Below are positions 32,083 through 40,942 of a DNA stretch of 64,000 bases, piece after piece. Under the pieces are notes generated by a model. It was given only the letters and a program-made list of their open reading frames with translations. It was not told the origin of the DNA and made no database searches. Source of the stretch: Sphingobium fuliginis (lineage in GTDB: Bacteria > Pseudomonadota > Alphaproteobacteria > Sphingomonadales > Sphingomonadaceae); assembly GCF_004152845.1 (NCBI RefSeq), contig NZ_SEON01000007.1, forward strand, positions 186,001 to 250,000, read 5' to 3'. Within the stretch, counting starts at the first letter, position 1. Each line of letters begins with the position of its first letter. The translations under genes and the position numbers were made by a program.

Positions 32083-33423
32083 ATGAACTGGTATGAACGG
32101 CAGGAAAACTGGCAGGCGCAGAGCGAGGACGCCCGCAATGAAGCGGATGTCGACTATGCGCGGGTCATCCATTCCGCGTCCTTCCGCCGCCTGCAGGGCA
32201 AGACGCAGATCCTGAACCTGGGCGACAGCGATTTCTATCGCACGCGGCTGACCCATTCGCTGGAGGTCGCGCAGATCGCGGGCGGCATAGCGCGGCAGTT
32301 GCGGCAGGATTTCCCCGACCACCCGGCGATCCCGCATCTGCCCGACCACAGCCTGATCCAGGCCATCGGCTTCACCCATGACTTGGGCCATCCGCCCTTC
32401 GGCCATGGCGGGGAAGTCGCGCTGAATTACTGCATGCGGCAGGCGGGCGGGTTCGAGGGCAATGGCCAGACGCTGCGCATCCTGGCCCGGCTGGAGAAAT
32501 TTTCGGCCGGGGCGGGGGCCAATCTCATGCGGCGGACGCTGCTGGGCGTGCTCAAATATCCGGTCCCCTATGCGCAGGCCTGCAATCCCGCCTGCGCGCC
32601 CCGGCTGAGCGGCAGGCCTTCTTCCATCCGCATCATCGACCGGGCCGCCAGCAAGCCGCCCAAATGCTATCTCGATACGGAGCGGCAGGCGGTGCAATGG
32701 ATATTGGCGCCCTTGTCGAGCGCCGACCGGGAGGCGTTCACGGCGATCGAGCCGCAGGTCGGCAGGCACCACCGGGCGATCCACAAATCCTTCGATTGCA
32801 GCATCATGGACGTGGCCGACGACATCGGCTTCGGCGTCCATGACCTGGAGGATGCGCTGGCGCTGCGCCTGATCGGGGAGGAGGCCTTTCGCAGGCTGGT
32901 GCCGGAGGAGGAATGCGCGTCCTTCCTGGTCCACCTCAAGCGGAAATATCCCGGCGAATCCGAGAATAATGTCTATGAGCGGCTGGTCGGGACGCTGTTC
33001 GGCGAGGGCGGCGGGCGCAAGCGCTGCATCGGACGGATGGTGCATCACCTGATCACCCATTGCCGCATCGACACGCGGGAGGAGTTCGAGGAGCCGCTGG
33101 TCCGATACCGCGCGGGGATGCAGGAGGGGCCGGCGCGGTTCCTGGGCGCGCTGAGGAACGCGGTCTATCAGGAGGTGATCCGCAGCGCCGGGGTGCAGCA
33201 ACTGGAGTTCAAGGGACAGAAGATGGTGGTGTCCGTCTTCGAGGCGCTGGCGTCGGAGCCGGAGACCCTGCTGCCGGCCGAGCAATGGGCGCTGGTGCGG
33301 GCGGGGGAGGAGGCGCCGCGGGTGATCTGCGACTATATCGCCGGGATGACCGACGGGGCCTTGCTGAAGGCCTATGACCGGCTGTTCAGTCCGCGCATGG
33401 GGTTGATCTTCGATCAGTTCTGA
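32083..33423 (+). CDS. dgt: Deoxyguanosinetriphosphate triphosphohydrolase-like protein
   Basis: This is a 446-residue HD-domain enzyme. The metal-binding residues are visible in THSLEVAQIAGGIAR (His near residue 63) and GFTHDLGHPPFGHGGE (the HD pair near residue 102). The sequence ASFRRLQGKTQI is typical of dGTPase family members, which cleave dNTPs to deoxynucleoside and tripolyphosphate and affect nucleotide pools. The ATG follows a GAAGAG site. Length and motifs are normal. It is divergent from parA. Confidence 0.9.
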   Translation: MNWYERQENWQAQSEDARNEADVDYARVIHSASFRRLQGKTQILNLGDSDFYRTRLTHSLEVAQIAGGIARQLRQDFPDHPAIPHLPDHSLIQAIGFTHDLGHPPFGHGGEVALNYCMRQAGGFEGNGQTLRILARLEKFSAGAGANLMRRTLLGVLKYPVPYAQACNPACAPRLSGRPSSIRIIDRAASKPPKCYLDTERQAVQWILAPLSSADREAFTAIEPQVGRHHRAIHKSFDCSIMDVADDIGFGVHDLEDALALRLIGEEAFRRLVPEEECASFLVHLKRKYPGESENNVYERLVGTLFGEGGGRKRCIGRMVHHLITHCRIDTREEFEEPLVRYRAGMQEGPARFLGALRNAVYQEVIRSAGVQQLEFKGQKMVVSVFEALASEPETLLPAEQWALVRAGEEAPRVICDYIAGMTDGALLKAYDRLFSPRMGLIFDQF

Positions 33424-33448
33424 GGGGCGCGGTCTTCCCTATCCGTCG

Positions 33449-33475
33449 CATGCTCCCGCGCGGGGCGGGAGCATG
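33449..33475 (+). terminator. Hairpin after dgt
   Basis: CATGCTCCCGC (33449-33459) pairs with GCGGGAGCATG (33465-33475), 26 bp past the dgt stop. It lacks a U-tract. It lies between convergent genes and could serve both strands. Confidence 0.5.
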
Positions 33476-33554
33476 AAGGCGGAGGGGTTGCCGAATATCC
33501 GTCGGGCCCGGAACGGGGGTGGGATGGTCGGGCCTGGCCGCGCGACGCCTTCGT

Positions 33555-35132
33555 TCAGCCCCCGTCCGCATAGACCTTGATGTCGCGGACGATCATGTCG
33601 CCGGTGCCGTCCGCATAGTCGCCGGTCGTCTTCACCGCGACGTTCATGATCGGGTACCAGCGGAAGCCGGCGAAGGGATTGACCGCCTGATAGGTCTCCT
33701 TCCCGTCGATGAACCAAGTGATATAGTCGGGCTGGATGTCGACGGCGAAGCTGTGGAAGCCCGTGGTGAAGCCGCCGATGCCGTAGACCTCTTCGGTGTT
33801 CATGAAGACGCCCTGCTGGAAGGTGCGGGTGATGTTGGCGCCGCCGTGCAGCGTGTTGGCGGTGTAGCGGTCGAAATCCCACCAGCTTTCGAAGCCGAAC
33901 CCTTCGTAAATGTCGATTTCCGGCGGCCAGCCGGCGGTCGAGATCAGCCAGAAGGCGGGCCAGGAGCCGCGCCGGTTCGGCATCTTCGCGGTGAATTCAT
34001 ATTGGCCGTAGCCGATCTGCACCGGCCGGGTGTTGTGGCCGCTGAGCACGACCGCGCCATAGTCATAGGGGACGCCGTCCCAGGCGATGGGCTGCTTCAG
34101 CTTCTGCGTGTGCATGACGAGCCCATCGTCCGTGTAGCGCAGGGGCGCCTCTATGCCATAGTCGCGATAGACCCAGCCGTCGAGATAGATGCCGGTTTCC
34201 TGATTGCCCGGTTGCGAGCGGCCATTGGGCAGCTTGGTCGACCAGGCCTTGTCATGGCCGGCGTCGGACCATTTGAGGGTTTCGCGGCTCATCCTCCACT
34301 GGAGCGTGCCCGTGGGCTGGAAGGCGCGGGGTTCGCGCCCCGCGACCTGTTCCGCCGTCGGTTCCTGCTGGAAATCGCATTGGACGAAGGCGCGGTCGGT
34401 GCCCATCTTGCCGCCCCATGGAGCCTCCACGAAGCGGACGATGAAGTCGGCCTGCGGCACGCCGAGCAATATGGGGACGGAGACCGTCTTGGTCAGCGGG
34501 TCGCCGGGGCGGAAGATCACCGCCTTGTAGATGCTTCGATAGTTGATGCCCGCCACGCCGCGGACGAGGCCCGGTCCATCCTCCGTCATCACCCGCGCGA
34601 TCACGGTGTTGGGCGTCGGGCGGTCGAGCGTGATCGGCACATAGGCGACGGTCGCGCCGGGGCGGTAGAAGGCGGGGCCGACCGACGCGGTCGCCTGTTC
34701 AGGGTAGCGGGTGCCGCCGGCGAAGTCGAAATTGGCGAAATCGCCTGCCTGCGCGGCGGTGGCGGCGGTGGAGAGGGCCAGCATGGTGCTGACCGGCGCC
34801 ATCGGTCCGGCGGCGCGCCCGGCCGGGCCGCCGGTTCGGGCGGCGGCGGCGGTGGTGGGAAAGAGCGCGGCGGGATTGCTGCTGCCCAGCGCCGTGGTCC
34901 AGGGGCTGGGGGAGGGGCGGGAGAAGTCGATCTGTGGCGTCGGGTTGGCGGTCCGGCCGAAAAAGCCGTTGGTGAGGATGGAGGCGATGCCCGGCGGGTC
35001 TTTCGCCGCTGGCGTGGGCGCGGAGATTTTTTCCGTGTCGGCGGTGAGGGACAGGCCCCATTCGCTCATGCAGAATATGAGCACGCACGCGAACAGCACG
35101 CCCGCAAGCGGGCGAAGAGAGAAAATGCGCAT
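33555..35132 (-). CDS. Glycoside hydrolase family 16 protein (beta-glucanase-like)
   Basis: This is a 525-residue exported glycanase. A signal-anchor (PLAGVLFACVLIFCMSEWGLSL) is followed by a low-complexity Ala/Pro region and a beta-sandwich-like domain (about residues 120-230). The GH16 domain then shows the catalytic E-x-D-x-x-E as PPEIDIYEGFGFE (near residue 415). GH16 enzymes cut beta-1,3/1,4-glucans or related exopolysaccharides, as ExoK does for succinoglycan. It may trim the polysaccharide made by the cell. The ATG at 35130-35132 is preferred to an upstream frame because the signal begins there. Confidence 0.85.
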   Translation of the reverse strand: MRIFSLRPLAGVLFACVLIFCMSEWGLSLTADTEKISAPTPAAKDPPGIASILTNGFFGRTANPTPQIDFSRPSPSPWTTALGSSNPAALFPTTAAAARTGGPAGRAAGPMAPVSTMLALSTAATAAQAGDFANFDFAGGTRYPEQATASVGPAFYRPGATVAYVPITLDRPTPNTVIARVMTEDGPGLVRGVAGINYRSIYKAVIFRPGDPLTKTVSVPILLGVPQADFIVRFVEAPWGGKMGTDRAFVQCDFQQEPTAEQVAGREPRAFQPTGTLQWRMSRETLKWSDAGHDKAWSTKLPNGRSQPGNQETGIYLDGWVYRDYGIEAPLRYTDDGLVMHTQKLKQPIAWDGVPYDYGAVVLSGHNTRPVQIGYGQYEFTAKMPNRRGSWPAFWLISTAGWPPEIDIYEGFGFESWWDFDRYTANTLHGGANITRTFQQGVFMNTEEVYGIGGFTTGFHSFAVDIQPDYITWFIDGKETYQAVNPFAGFRWYPIMNVAVKTTGDYADGTGDMIVRDIKVYADGG

Positions 35133-35546
35133 GGTACGACCCCGTTGTTGAGCGGCCCTGTGCCGCCTTTGTTGAACCTCCTTCCCGGAACGGCGGATTG
35201 CCCCGGCGCCGTTGCGGGTTCGCAAGATGGTTGGTGCGGATTCGTCCGCTATGGCTTTGAATAATAATGGATTTTCATGGCCGTGAAAAGGCTGCGGACG
35301 TCATGTGTCGATGTTCATGCACATATCGGCTCAAGGGGGATGGCGGTCATGCGCGGGGGCGCGCCACCGGCGGGCCGGTTGTGCGGCGCGCCGATGGGGG
35401 GGCTTGCGGTGGGGTTTGGGGGTGGGGGGAAGAGCGGCGGACGGCTATGGCGCGCGATGGCTCAAATCGGGCGCGGGCCGCGCGCTGCGGGTTTCTGTCG
35501 CATCGGTTTGAGCGGAAAACCGGTTCCCACTTTTGCGCACGATGCT
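35133..35546. other. Gene-free region with a family 2 repeat
   Basis: About 410 bp between two minus-strand genes. Open frames (for example 35277-35576, plus strand) lack ribosome sites. The last 40 bp are repeat family 2 copy B. The GH16 promoter should lie at the left end. Confidence 0.4.
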
Positions 35547-35549
35547 CTA
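35511..35549. repeat. Palindromic repeat, family 2, copy B
   Basis: AGCGGAAAACCGGTTCCCAC...TTTTGCGCACGATGCTCTA, almost identical to 27911-27950. The terminal CTA (35547-35549) is the TAG stop codon of the AIM24-family gene. Confidence 0.75.
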
Positions 35550-36383
35550 ATTATTGCCGCCGATCAGGTCGCCTAGGCCGCCGAGCACGGAGCCTTCGCC
35601 GCGATTCTGGCCGCCGCGGCTGCCCGCCGCCGCCAGCATGCGGCCGGCGAGGCGCGAGAAGGGCAGGGACTGTATCCACACCTTGCCCGGCCCGGTCAGG
35701 CGCGCGAAGAACAGGCCTTCGCCGCCGAACAGGATGCTGCGCACGCCGCCCGCGCGCTCCAAGTCGAAATCCACCGTGTCGGTATAGGCGGCGACGCAGC
35801 CGGTATCGACGTGAAGCTGTTCGCCGGGGGCCAGTTCGCGCTCCACGATGGTGCCGCCCATCTGGACGAACACCCAGCCGTCGCCCTCCAGCTTCTGCAT
35901 GATGAAGCCTTCGCCGCCGAACAGGCCGGTCATGATCCGCTGCTGGAAATGGACGCCGATCGATACGCCCTTCGCGGCGGCGAGGAAGCTGTCCTTCTGG
36001 CAGATCAGCCGCCTGCCGACCTGGTCGAGGCGAATCGGCAGGATCGCGCCGGGGGTGGGGGAGGCGAAGGCGACCCGCGCCTTGCCCCGGCCATTATGGG
36101 TGAAGACGGTGGTGAACAGGCTTTCCCCCGTCACCAGCCGCTTTCCCGCGCCCAGCAGCTTGCCCATGAAGCTGCCGTCGCTGCCGCCGCTGCCGTCGCC
36201 GAAGACGGTGGTCATGCCGACGGCCGCGTCCTTCCAGACCAGGGCGCCGGCCTCCGCCACGGCGCTTTCGCCGGGATCGAGTTCTATTTCCAGAAATTGC
36301 AGTTCCTGGCCCTTGATCTCGAAATCGATGTCGTCGGCCAGGCCGGCTTGACGATGATGTTGCCAGGGACTGGGGTTCGGCAT
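35547..36383 (-). CDS. AIM24/TIGR00266-family protein
   Basis: This 278-residue protein belongs to the widespread AIM24 (DUF124) family of trimeric beta-structures of unclear function. Visible features include LQFLEIELDPGESAVAEAGALVW, GGEGFIMQKLEGDGWVFVQMGG and GGVRSILFGGEGLFFARLTGPGKVWIQSLPF (in part), with the repeated GGEG turns typical of the family. The C-terminus is Gly-rich (LGGLGDLIGGNN). Its stop codon comes from an adjacent repeat. A TTTGCGTGTACGCAAA palindrome lies 62 bp upstream of the start. Confidence 0.85.
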   Translation of the reverse strand: MPNPSPWQHHRQAGLADDIDFEIKGQELQFLEIELDPGESAVAEAGALVWKDAAVGMTTVFGDGSGGSDGSFMGKLLGAGKRLVTGESLFTTVFTHNGRGKARVAFASPTPGAILPIRLDQVGRRLICQKDSFLAAAKGVSIGVHFQQRIMTGLFGGEGFIMQKLEGDGWVFVQMGGTIVERELAPGEQLHVDTGCVAAYTDTVDFDLERAGGVRSILFGGEGLFFARLTGPGKVWIQSLPFSRLAGRMLAAAGSRGGQNRGEGSVLGGLGDLIGGNN

Positions 36384-36445
36384 GGTCGCGGGCTCCTGAA
36401 TGGTTCCGGCCGATCATAGCCGTTCCCGGCCGGGTTGGGCCAGTC

Positions 36446-36461
36446 TTTGCGTGTACGCAAA
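36446..36461. promoter_or_regulatory. 16-bp palindrome TTTGCGTGTACGCAAA, site 4
   Basis: Perfect palindrome upstream of the AIM24 gene and 4.5 kb from parA. Member of the five-site family. Confidence 0.6.
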
Positions 36462-36503
36462 GCTCTGCCGGGGGAGCGTGGCCCGGAAGGCAGGCGCGCG
36501 GGA

Positions 36504-36719
36504 TTACCGGTCGAAGATGATCTTCAGGCTCTTGATCAATCCGGAAGTCTCGCTGAATTCGAAGAGGTCGACAAGATCGGTGTCGATCCTGACATCGTCC
36601 TTGCGTACCCATTCATAGGCGAAATGGGCGGCCCAGCGGCCCGGCAGTTGGAGCCGACCTTGCAGAGCGGCTTCCGTCCGGGCAGCTTGTTGCTGGAGGT
36701 GGAGGTTTTCGGCTGCCAT
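36504..36719 (-). pseudogene. Remnant of a SnoaL/NTF2-like protein
   Basis: A 71-residue frame ends AAHFAYEWVRKDDVRIDTDLV followed by a short acidic-aromatic tail, which resembles the C-terminal strands of SnoaL-like proteins. Upstream in the same frame a TAG stop appears within 20 bp of the ATG, so the expected N-terminal half is missing. It is probably a decayed gene. A short intact protein is possible but there is no good ribosome site. Confidence 0.35.
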
Positions 36720-36972
36720 TCTGCCGATCTAGACGTTCGAGGCGGGGGCGGCGCGATCCGGCTGGCCAATGACACCGAATATCGGCTGGTCGCCTAATGT
36801 CTTCAATCCGATCTGGCCCGGATGCAACGATTGACAGCGGAGTAGGTCGCTCCTTGGGAAAACCCCTTGAACTGAACGGCCATAATATTATGTTGGCTGC
36901 AAACAGTCATTTGGGAAAGAGGCGCGTTTTTTCCTGTAAGCGGCTGTGGTCAGGTCACTTATGGGATTATGC
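36720..36972. other. Region before the TetR gene
   Basis: No convincing gene. From about 36880 to 36935 it is A+T-rich (CATAATATTATGTTGGCTGC, TTTTTTCCTG), and CATAATATTATG is itself a palindrome (36881-36892), a candidate promoter or TetR operator. Confidence 0.4.
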
Positions 36973-37638
36973 ATGAGATATCCAAGCGACCATAAGGCGC
37001 GTACGCGGGAGCGCATCCTGACGGAGGCTTCGCGGGCGATCCGTTGCCAGGGTATTGACCGGGTGGCGGTGGCGAATGTGATGTCCGCGGCCGGGCTTAC
37101 CGTCGGCGGCTTCTATGCCCATTTCGCGTCCAAGGACGATCTGGTCGCCCATTCGGTCGAGCATATGTTCCACGAACGCTATGAGCGGTTCTTGGGCCTG
37201 CTGGATGTCGGAGAGCCCCGCGCGGCGATCGCCAAATTCTTCGACGGCTATCTGTCGATGACCCATCGCAGCCATCCGGAGACGGGGTGCCCGATCCCGT
37301 CGCTCACCAGCGAGCTGGCCCATCTTTCGGAGGATGGGCGTGGGCGGCTGAGCAATGGCATGCGCGGACTGATCGACGGCGTGACCCGGCTGCTGGAGCG
37401 CGCCGGGGTCGACGATCCCGAGGAGGCCGCGAACGCCGCCTTTTCCGAAGCGCTGGGCGCGCTGGTAATGGCGCGGATGACGACCGACCTGAAAACCGCG
37501 GAGAAAATCCTCCAGCGGGCGCGGAAATCCGTCAAGGAACGGCTGGGCGTCGCGGATGTCGATACCCGCATTCCCTTGCGTCGCCGCTTCGCCAACAGTT
37601 CAGAGGCGGAGTCGGGAAAGACCGAAACGAGCAACTGA
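36973..37638 (+). CDS. TetR/AcrR family transcriptional regulator
   Basis: This protein of about 221 residues has an N-terminal TetR helix-turn-helix (RERILTEASRAIRCQGIDRV...VMSAAGLTVGGFYAHFASKDDL). It has a C-terminal ligand domain of the type with PETGCPIPSLTSELA, seen in TetR members that control fatty acid or aromatic catabolism. Its neighbours encode a thioesterase, thiolase and BKACE on the opposite strand, so it may control that cluster. Alternative upstream starts exist at 36946 (GTG) and 36961. Confidence 0.85.
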   Translation: MRYPSDHKARTRERILTEASRAIRCQGIDRVAVANVMSAAGLTVGGFYAHFASKDDLVAHSVEHMFHERYERFLGLLDVGEPRAAIAKFFDGYLSMTHRSHPETGCPIPSLTSELAHLSEDGRGRLSNGMRGLIDGVTRLLERAGVDDPEEAANAAFSEALGALVMARMTTDLKTAEKILQRARKSVKERLGVADVDTRIPLRRRFANSSEAESGKTETSN

Positions 37639-37643
37639 AGAAG

Positions 37644-37999
37644 TCAGGGTGGCTTGCCTTCGCCTTCTTGGCCTTCTTGCTCCGCCAGATGGGAACTGCC
37701 CATCGGGGGAAGCTTTAGCCGCGGGAAGGCAATGGTCTCCACCGCGCCCGATTCCTTCCGGGTGATCGCCGCCACGCAGTGAAGTTCCGGCCCGCCCGCG
37801 ATCCTCGCGTCATATTCCGCGAAGCTCCTGTTGCCGATCGCTTCATGATAGGTCGGACGCATATGGTCATAGGACGCGCCGGCCGCCTGGATCGTCCGCA
37901 ATATCCTGTCGCGGCCGACAATCGGTTTGCGCGTGACCGTGGAGTGGAGGACGGACTGATCGTCCAGATCGTCGCGGAACGGATGCTTCGGTTCAGCAT
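37644..37999 (-). pseudogene. SnoaL/NTF2-like gene with a frameshift just after the start
   Basis: The reading frame HPFRDDLDDQSVLHSTVTRKP to the stop at 37644 looks like a complete SnoaL-like protein of about 115 residues. Its only start, ATG at 37997-37999 with a perfect AGGAG 6 nt upstream, is in another frame. Adding one base after ATGCTG would give M-L-E-P-K-H-P-F and restore the protein. This is either a real frameshift mutation or an assembly error. The gene follows paaI on the same strand. Confidence 0.65.
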
Positions 38000-38031
38000 G
38001 CGATGCTCCTGAAAGATGGTGCGCCCCGCGT

Positions 38032-38394
38032 TCAGCGGGGAACGACGCAGGTGGACGTGCCGTGCGCGAAGATCCGGTTGTCGAGGCTTTCGATGCGTCC
38101 GTCCAACGCGACAAGGGACCGGCCGCGCGAGATGACGGTGCCGATCACCCGCATTTCCCCGATATTGGCGGGGATGGGCCGCAGGAACTTGACGCTGGTT
38201 TCATAGGTGGGGGCGAAACCGCCCTCGTCCAAGGTGGTTGCCGCCGCGAGGCCCATGGCGGAATCCAGCATGGTCAGCGCCCAGCCGCCATGGACGACGC
38301 CGCCAAGGTTGAGGAAGCGTTCGCCCGGCGTCGCCCTCAGCTCCACGCGCCCCATTTCGGGCGGAAGAAGGGTGAAGGGCACGGTATCGGCCAT
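38032..38394 (-). CDS. PaaI-type acyl-CoA thioesterase (hotdog fold)
   Basis: This 120-residue single hotdog-domain protein has the PaaI-like motif NLGGVVHGGWALTMLDSAMG, with the His-Gly-Gly at the active-site helix, and the strand YETSVKFLRPIPANIGEM. Such enzymes hydrolyse aryl- or short acyl-CoA esters. It lies 78 bp after the thiolase gene on the same strand, so the two are probably cotranscribed. Confidence 0.87.
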   Translation of the reverse strand: MADTVPFTLLPPEMGRVELRATPGERFLNLGGVVHGGWALTMLDSAMGLAAATTLDEGGFAPTYETSVKFLRPIPANIGEMRVIGTVISRGRSLVALDGRIESLDNRIFAHGTSTCVVPR

Positions 38395-38472
38395 GGGCGG
38401 GCGGGGCAGTTCGCCCCGCGCCAGAGCGCTTATCGTATCGTGACCGATCTTTCCCCCGCATCCGTGCCGCCG

Positions 38473-39654
38473 TCACAGCGTTTCCAGTGCGAGCGCTATA
38501 CCCTGGCCGCCGCCGATGCAAAGCGTGACAAGGCCCCGCCGCACGCCGTCCCGCTTCATCGAATGCAGCAGCCGGGTCGTCAGCACCGCGCCGGTCGCGC
38601 CGATGGCATGGCCATGGGCGATCGCGCCGCCCTCCACATTGACGATGTCCTCCGGCAGGCCGAGTTCCTTGATGATGGCCAGGGGTACGGCGGCGAAGGC
38701 TTCGTTGATCTCGAACCGCTCCACGTCCGGCAGCTTCCAGCCGGCGCGTTCGACCGCCTTCACCACGGCAGGGACCGGCGCGAGGCCGAAGAGGCCCGGC
38801 TCCAGCGCGGCGACGGCGTAGGAGACGATCCGGCCCGCCGGTTCGACGCCGTTCGCCTCGGCCCAGGCGCGGGTGGCGACCAGCATCGCGGATGCGCCGC
38901 TGTTGAGGCCGGGGGCATTGCCGGCGGTGATCGTGCCGTCCGGGCGGAAGGCGGGCTTCAGCCGGGCCAGTCCCTCCAGCGTCGTATCGGCGCGGGGCGC
39001 CTCGTCGCTGGCGAAGCTGACGTCGCCCTTGCGGCCCTTGATGGTGACGGGGGCGATCTCCGCCGCGAACCGGCCTTCCGACTGCGCCTGCACGAAGCGC
39101 TTCTGCGAGCGTTCGGCCCAGCGGTCCTGCGCATCCCGCGAAATCTGGGAGCGGGTGACGAGATCCTCCGTATGCCAGCCGGAATGCTGGCCGGAAAAGG
39201 CGTCGTTCAGGCCGTCATGCAGCATGGAATCGATGATCGCGGCGTCGCCCATGCGATAACCCCAGCGGCCGCCGGTCATCAGATAAGGCGCGCGGTCCAT
39301 ATTCTCCATGCCGCCGGCGATGGCGACGTCGTGCAGGCCAAGCTGCACTTCCTGCGCGGCGGTCACGATCGCCTGCGCGCCCGATCCGCAGACCCGGTTG
39401 ACGGTGAGGGCGGGGACCGAGACCGGCAGCCCGGCGTGGATCGCCGCCTGGCGCGCCGGGTTCATCCTGTTGCCGGCCTGGATCACATTGCCCATGGTGA
39501 CCGCGCCGACGGCATCCGGCGACAGCCCTGCGCGGCGCACGGTTTCCCGGATGGCGACGGCGCCCAGTTCGGCCGCCGGCACGTCCTTGAGCGTGCCGTT
39601 ATAGCTCCCGATCGGGGTGCGGACGGGATGGGCGAGGATGATTTCCGCGGTCAC
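38473..39654 (-). CDS. Acetyl-CoA C-acyltransferase (thiolase)
   Basis: This is a 393-residue thiolase. The nucleophilic Cys lies in LTVNRVCGSGAQAIV near residue 89, the NEAFA motif near residue 348 (EINEAFAAVPL), the catalytic His in GGAIAHGHAIGATGA, and the second Cys in LCIGGGQGIALALE. It cleaves or condenses 3-oxoacyl-CoA. The GTG at 39652-39654 with AAGGA upstream is preferred to an ATG further out because it fits the family start (TAEIILAHPVRTPIG). It heads a minus-strand series with paaI. Confidence 0.92.
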   Translation of the reverse strand: MTAEIILAHPVRTPIGSYNGTLKDVPAAELGAVAIRETVRRAGLSPDAVGAVTMGNVIQAGNRMNPARQAAIHAGLPVSVPALTVNRVCGSGAQAIVTAAQEVQLGLHDVAIAGGMENMDRAPYLMTGGRWGYRMGDAAIIDSMLHDGLNDAFSGQHSGWHTEDLVTRSQISRDAQDRWAERSQKRFVQAQSEGRFAAEIAPVTIKGRKGDVSFASDEAPRADTTLEGLARLKPAFRPDGTITAGNAPGLNSGASAMLVATRAWAEANGVEPAGRIVSYAVAALEPGLFGLAPVPAVVKAVERAGWKLPDVERFEINEAFAAVPLAIIKELGLPEDIVNVEGGAIAHGHAIGATGAVLTTRLLHSMKRDGVRRGLVTLCIGGGQGIALALETL

Positions 39655-39816
39655 TCTGGCATTTCCTTCTCTTGTCGTCCGCACCGGTAGCGGCGGACCA
39701 TCACATGATGTCTATAATATCATTGATCGTGATCGTCGCCTGTCTTTTCAAGGGCGGGGCGCGAATCGAGCCACGGATTCCGGGCCGGCCGATCCGGCGC
39801 TATCGACGCGCGGGCA

Positions 39817-40746
39817 TCAGAAGGCGACCTTGTCCCCGCCCTTGAGGCCGAGCCGGGCGCGCGCTTCATCGGCGGTCGCTATCTCCAGGCCCAGATCTTC
39901 GATGATCGCGCGCACCTTGCGCACCTGTTCGGCATTGCTGGAGGCGAGCCGCCCCTGGGCGATGTTCAGATTGTCCTCCAGCCCCACGCGCACATGGCCG
40001 CCCATCAGCGCCGCTTGCGTCGCGAGCGGCATCTGATGGCGTCCCGCGCCCAGCACCGACCAGTGATAATCCTGTCCGAACAGGCGATCGGCGGTCCGCT
40101 TCATGAAGAGGAGGTTGTCGACCTCCGCCCCGATCCCTCCCAATATGCCGAAGATGAACTGGATGAAGACCGGCGGCTTGAAGAAGCCGCGGTCGATGCA
40201 ATGCGCCAGATTGTACAGATGACCGACGTCATAGCATTCATGTTCGAACTTCACGTCATGGGCATCGCCCAGCGCATGGGCGATCTTGCCGATGTCGCGG
40301 AAGGTGTTGCGGAAGATATAATCGTCCGATTCCCGCAGATAGGGCTCCTCCCAGTCATGCTTCCATTGCCGGTAGCGATCCGCCATCGGATAGAGCGCGA
40401 AATTCATGCTGCCCATGTTGAGCGAGCACATTTCGGGCGACGCCAGCAGCGGCGCGGCCAGGCGCTGCTCGACCGTCATGGTGAGGCTGCCGCCCGTGGT
40501 GATGTTGCAGATGGCGTCGCAGCCCTGCCTGATGCGCGGCAGGAATTCCATGAACAGGGCGGGGTCCGCCGAGGGTCGGCCGTCCCTGGGATCGCGCGCA
40601 TGGAGATGGAGGATGGCGGCGCCGGCCTCCGCCGCCTCTATCGCCTGTTCCGCGATTTCGGACGGCGTGACCGGCAGCGCGTCCGACATGGTCGGCGTGT
40701 GGATGGAGCCGGTGACGGCGCAGGAGATGATGACCTTGTCTTTCAT
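39817..40746 (-). CDS. BKACE family 3-keto acid cleavage enzyme
   Basis: This 309-residue TIM-barrel protein of the DUF849/BKACE family starts KVIISCAVTGSIHTPTMSDALPVTP (in part). It shows the conserved zinc-binding HLHARDPRDGRPSADP near residue 46 and the second pair of ligands in KFEHECYDVGHL. Members condense beta-keto acids with acetyl-CoA to yield acetoacetate and a new CoA ester. The motif is intact. It lies divergent from a GntR regulator, which probably controls it. Confidence 0.9.
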   Translation of the reverse strand: MKDKVIISCAVTGSIHTPTMSDALPVTPSEIAEQAIEAAEAGAAILHLHARDPRDGRPSADPALFMEFLPRIRQGCDAICNITTGGSLTMTVEQRLAAPLLASPEMCSLNMGSMNFALYPMADRYRQWKHDWEEPYLRESDDYIFRNTFRDIGKIAHALGDAHDVKFEHECYDVGHLYNLAHCIDRGFFKPPVFIQFIFGILGGIGAEVDNLLFMKRTADRLFGQDYHWSVLGAGRHQMPLATQAALMGGHVRVGLEDNLNIAQGRLASSNAEQVRKVRAIIEDLGLEIATADEARARLGLKGGDKVAF

Positions 40747-40942
40747 GCTTGATCCCGATTCCAGCCGACGAGTGGTCGGCCATGTCATGCCATTTGCCCG
40801 TTCGCGGTCCCGGCCCGAAACCGGCCCCGGGGGAGGCGGGCGGTCGCGCGGACGATGTGCGAGTATTGTCCATGAGTCAACAGAAAGTGCACTTTTTGTT
40901 ATAACGGTTGTAGATGGGGGAAAAGTGAACTATCAAGGGCGA
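40747..40942. promoter_or_regulatory. Divergent promoter region BKACE/GntR
   Basis: A 196-bp gap. An A+T-rich stretch at about 40885-40912 (TGCACTTTTTGTTATAACGG) contains GTTATAAC, a short palindrome (40899-40906). It is a reasonable GntR operator candidate. Confidence 0.45.
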
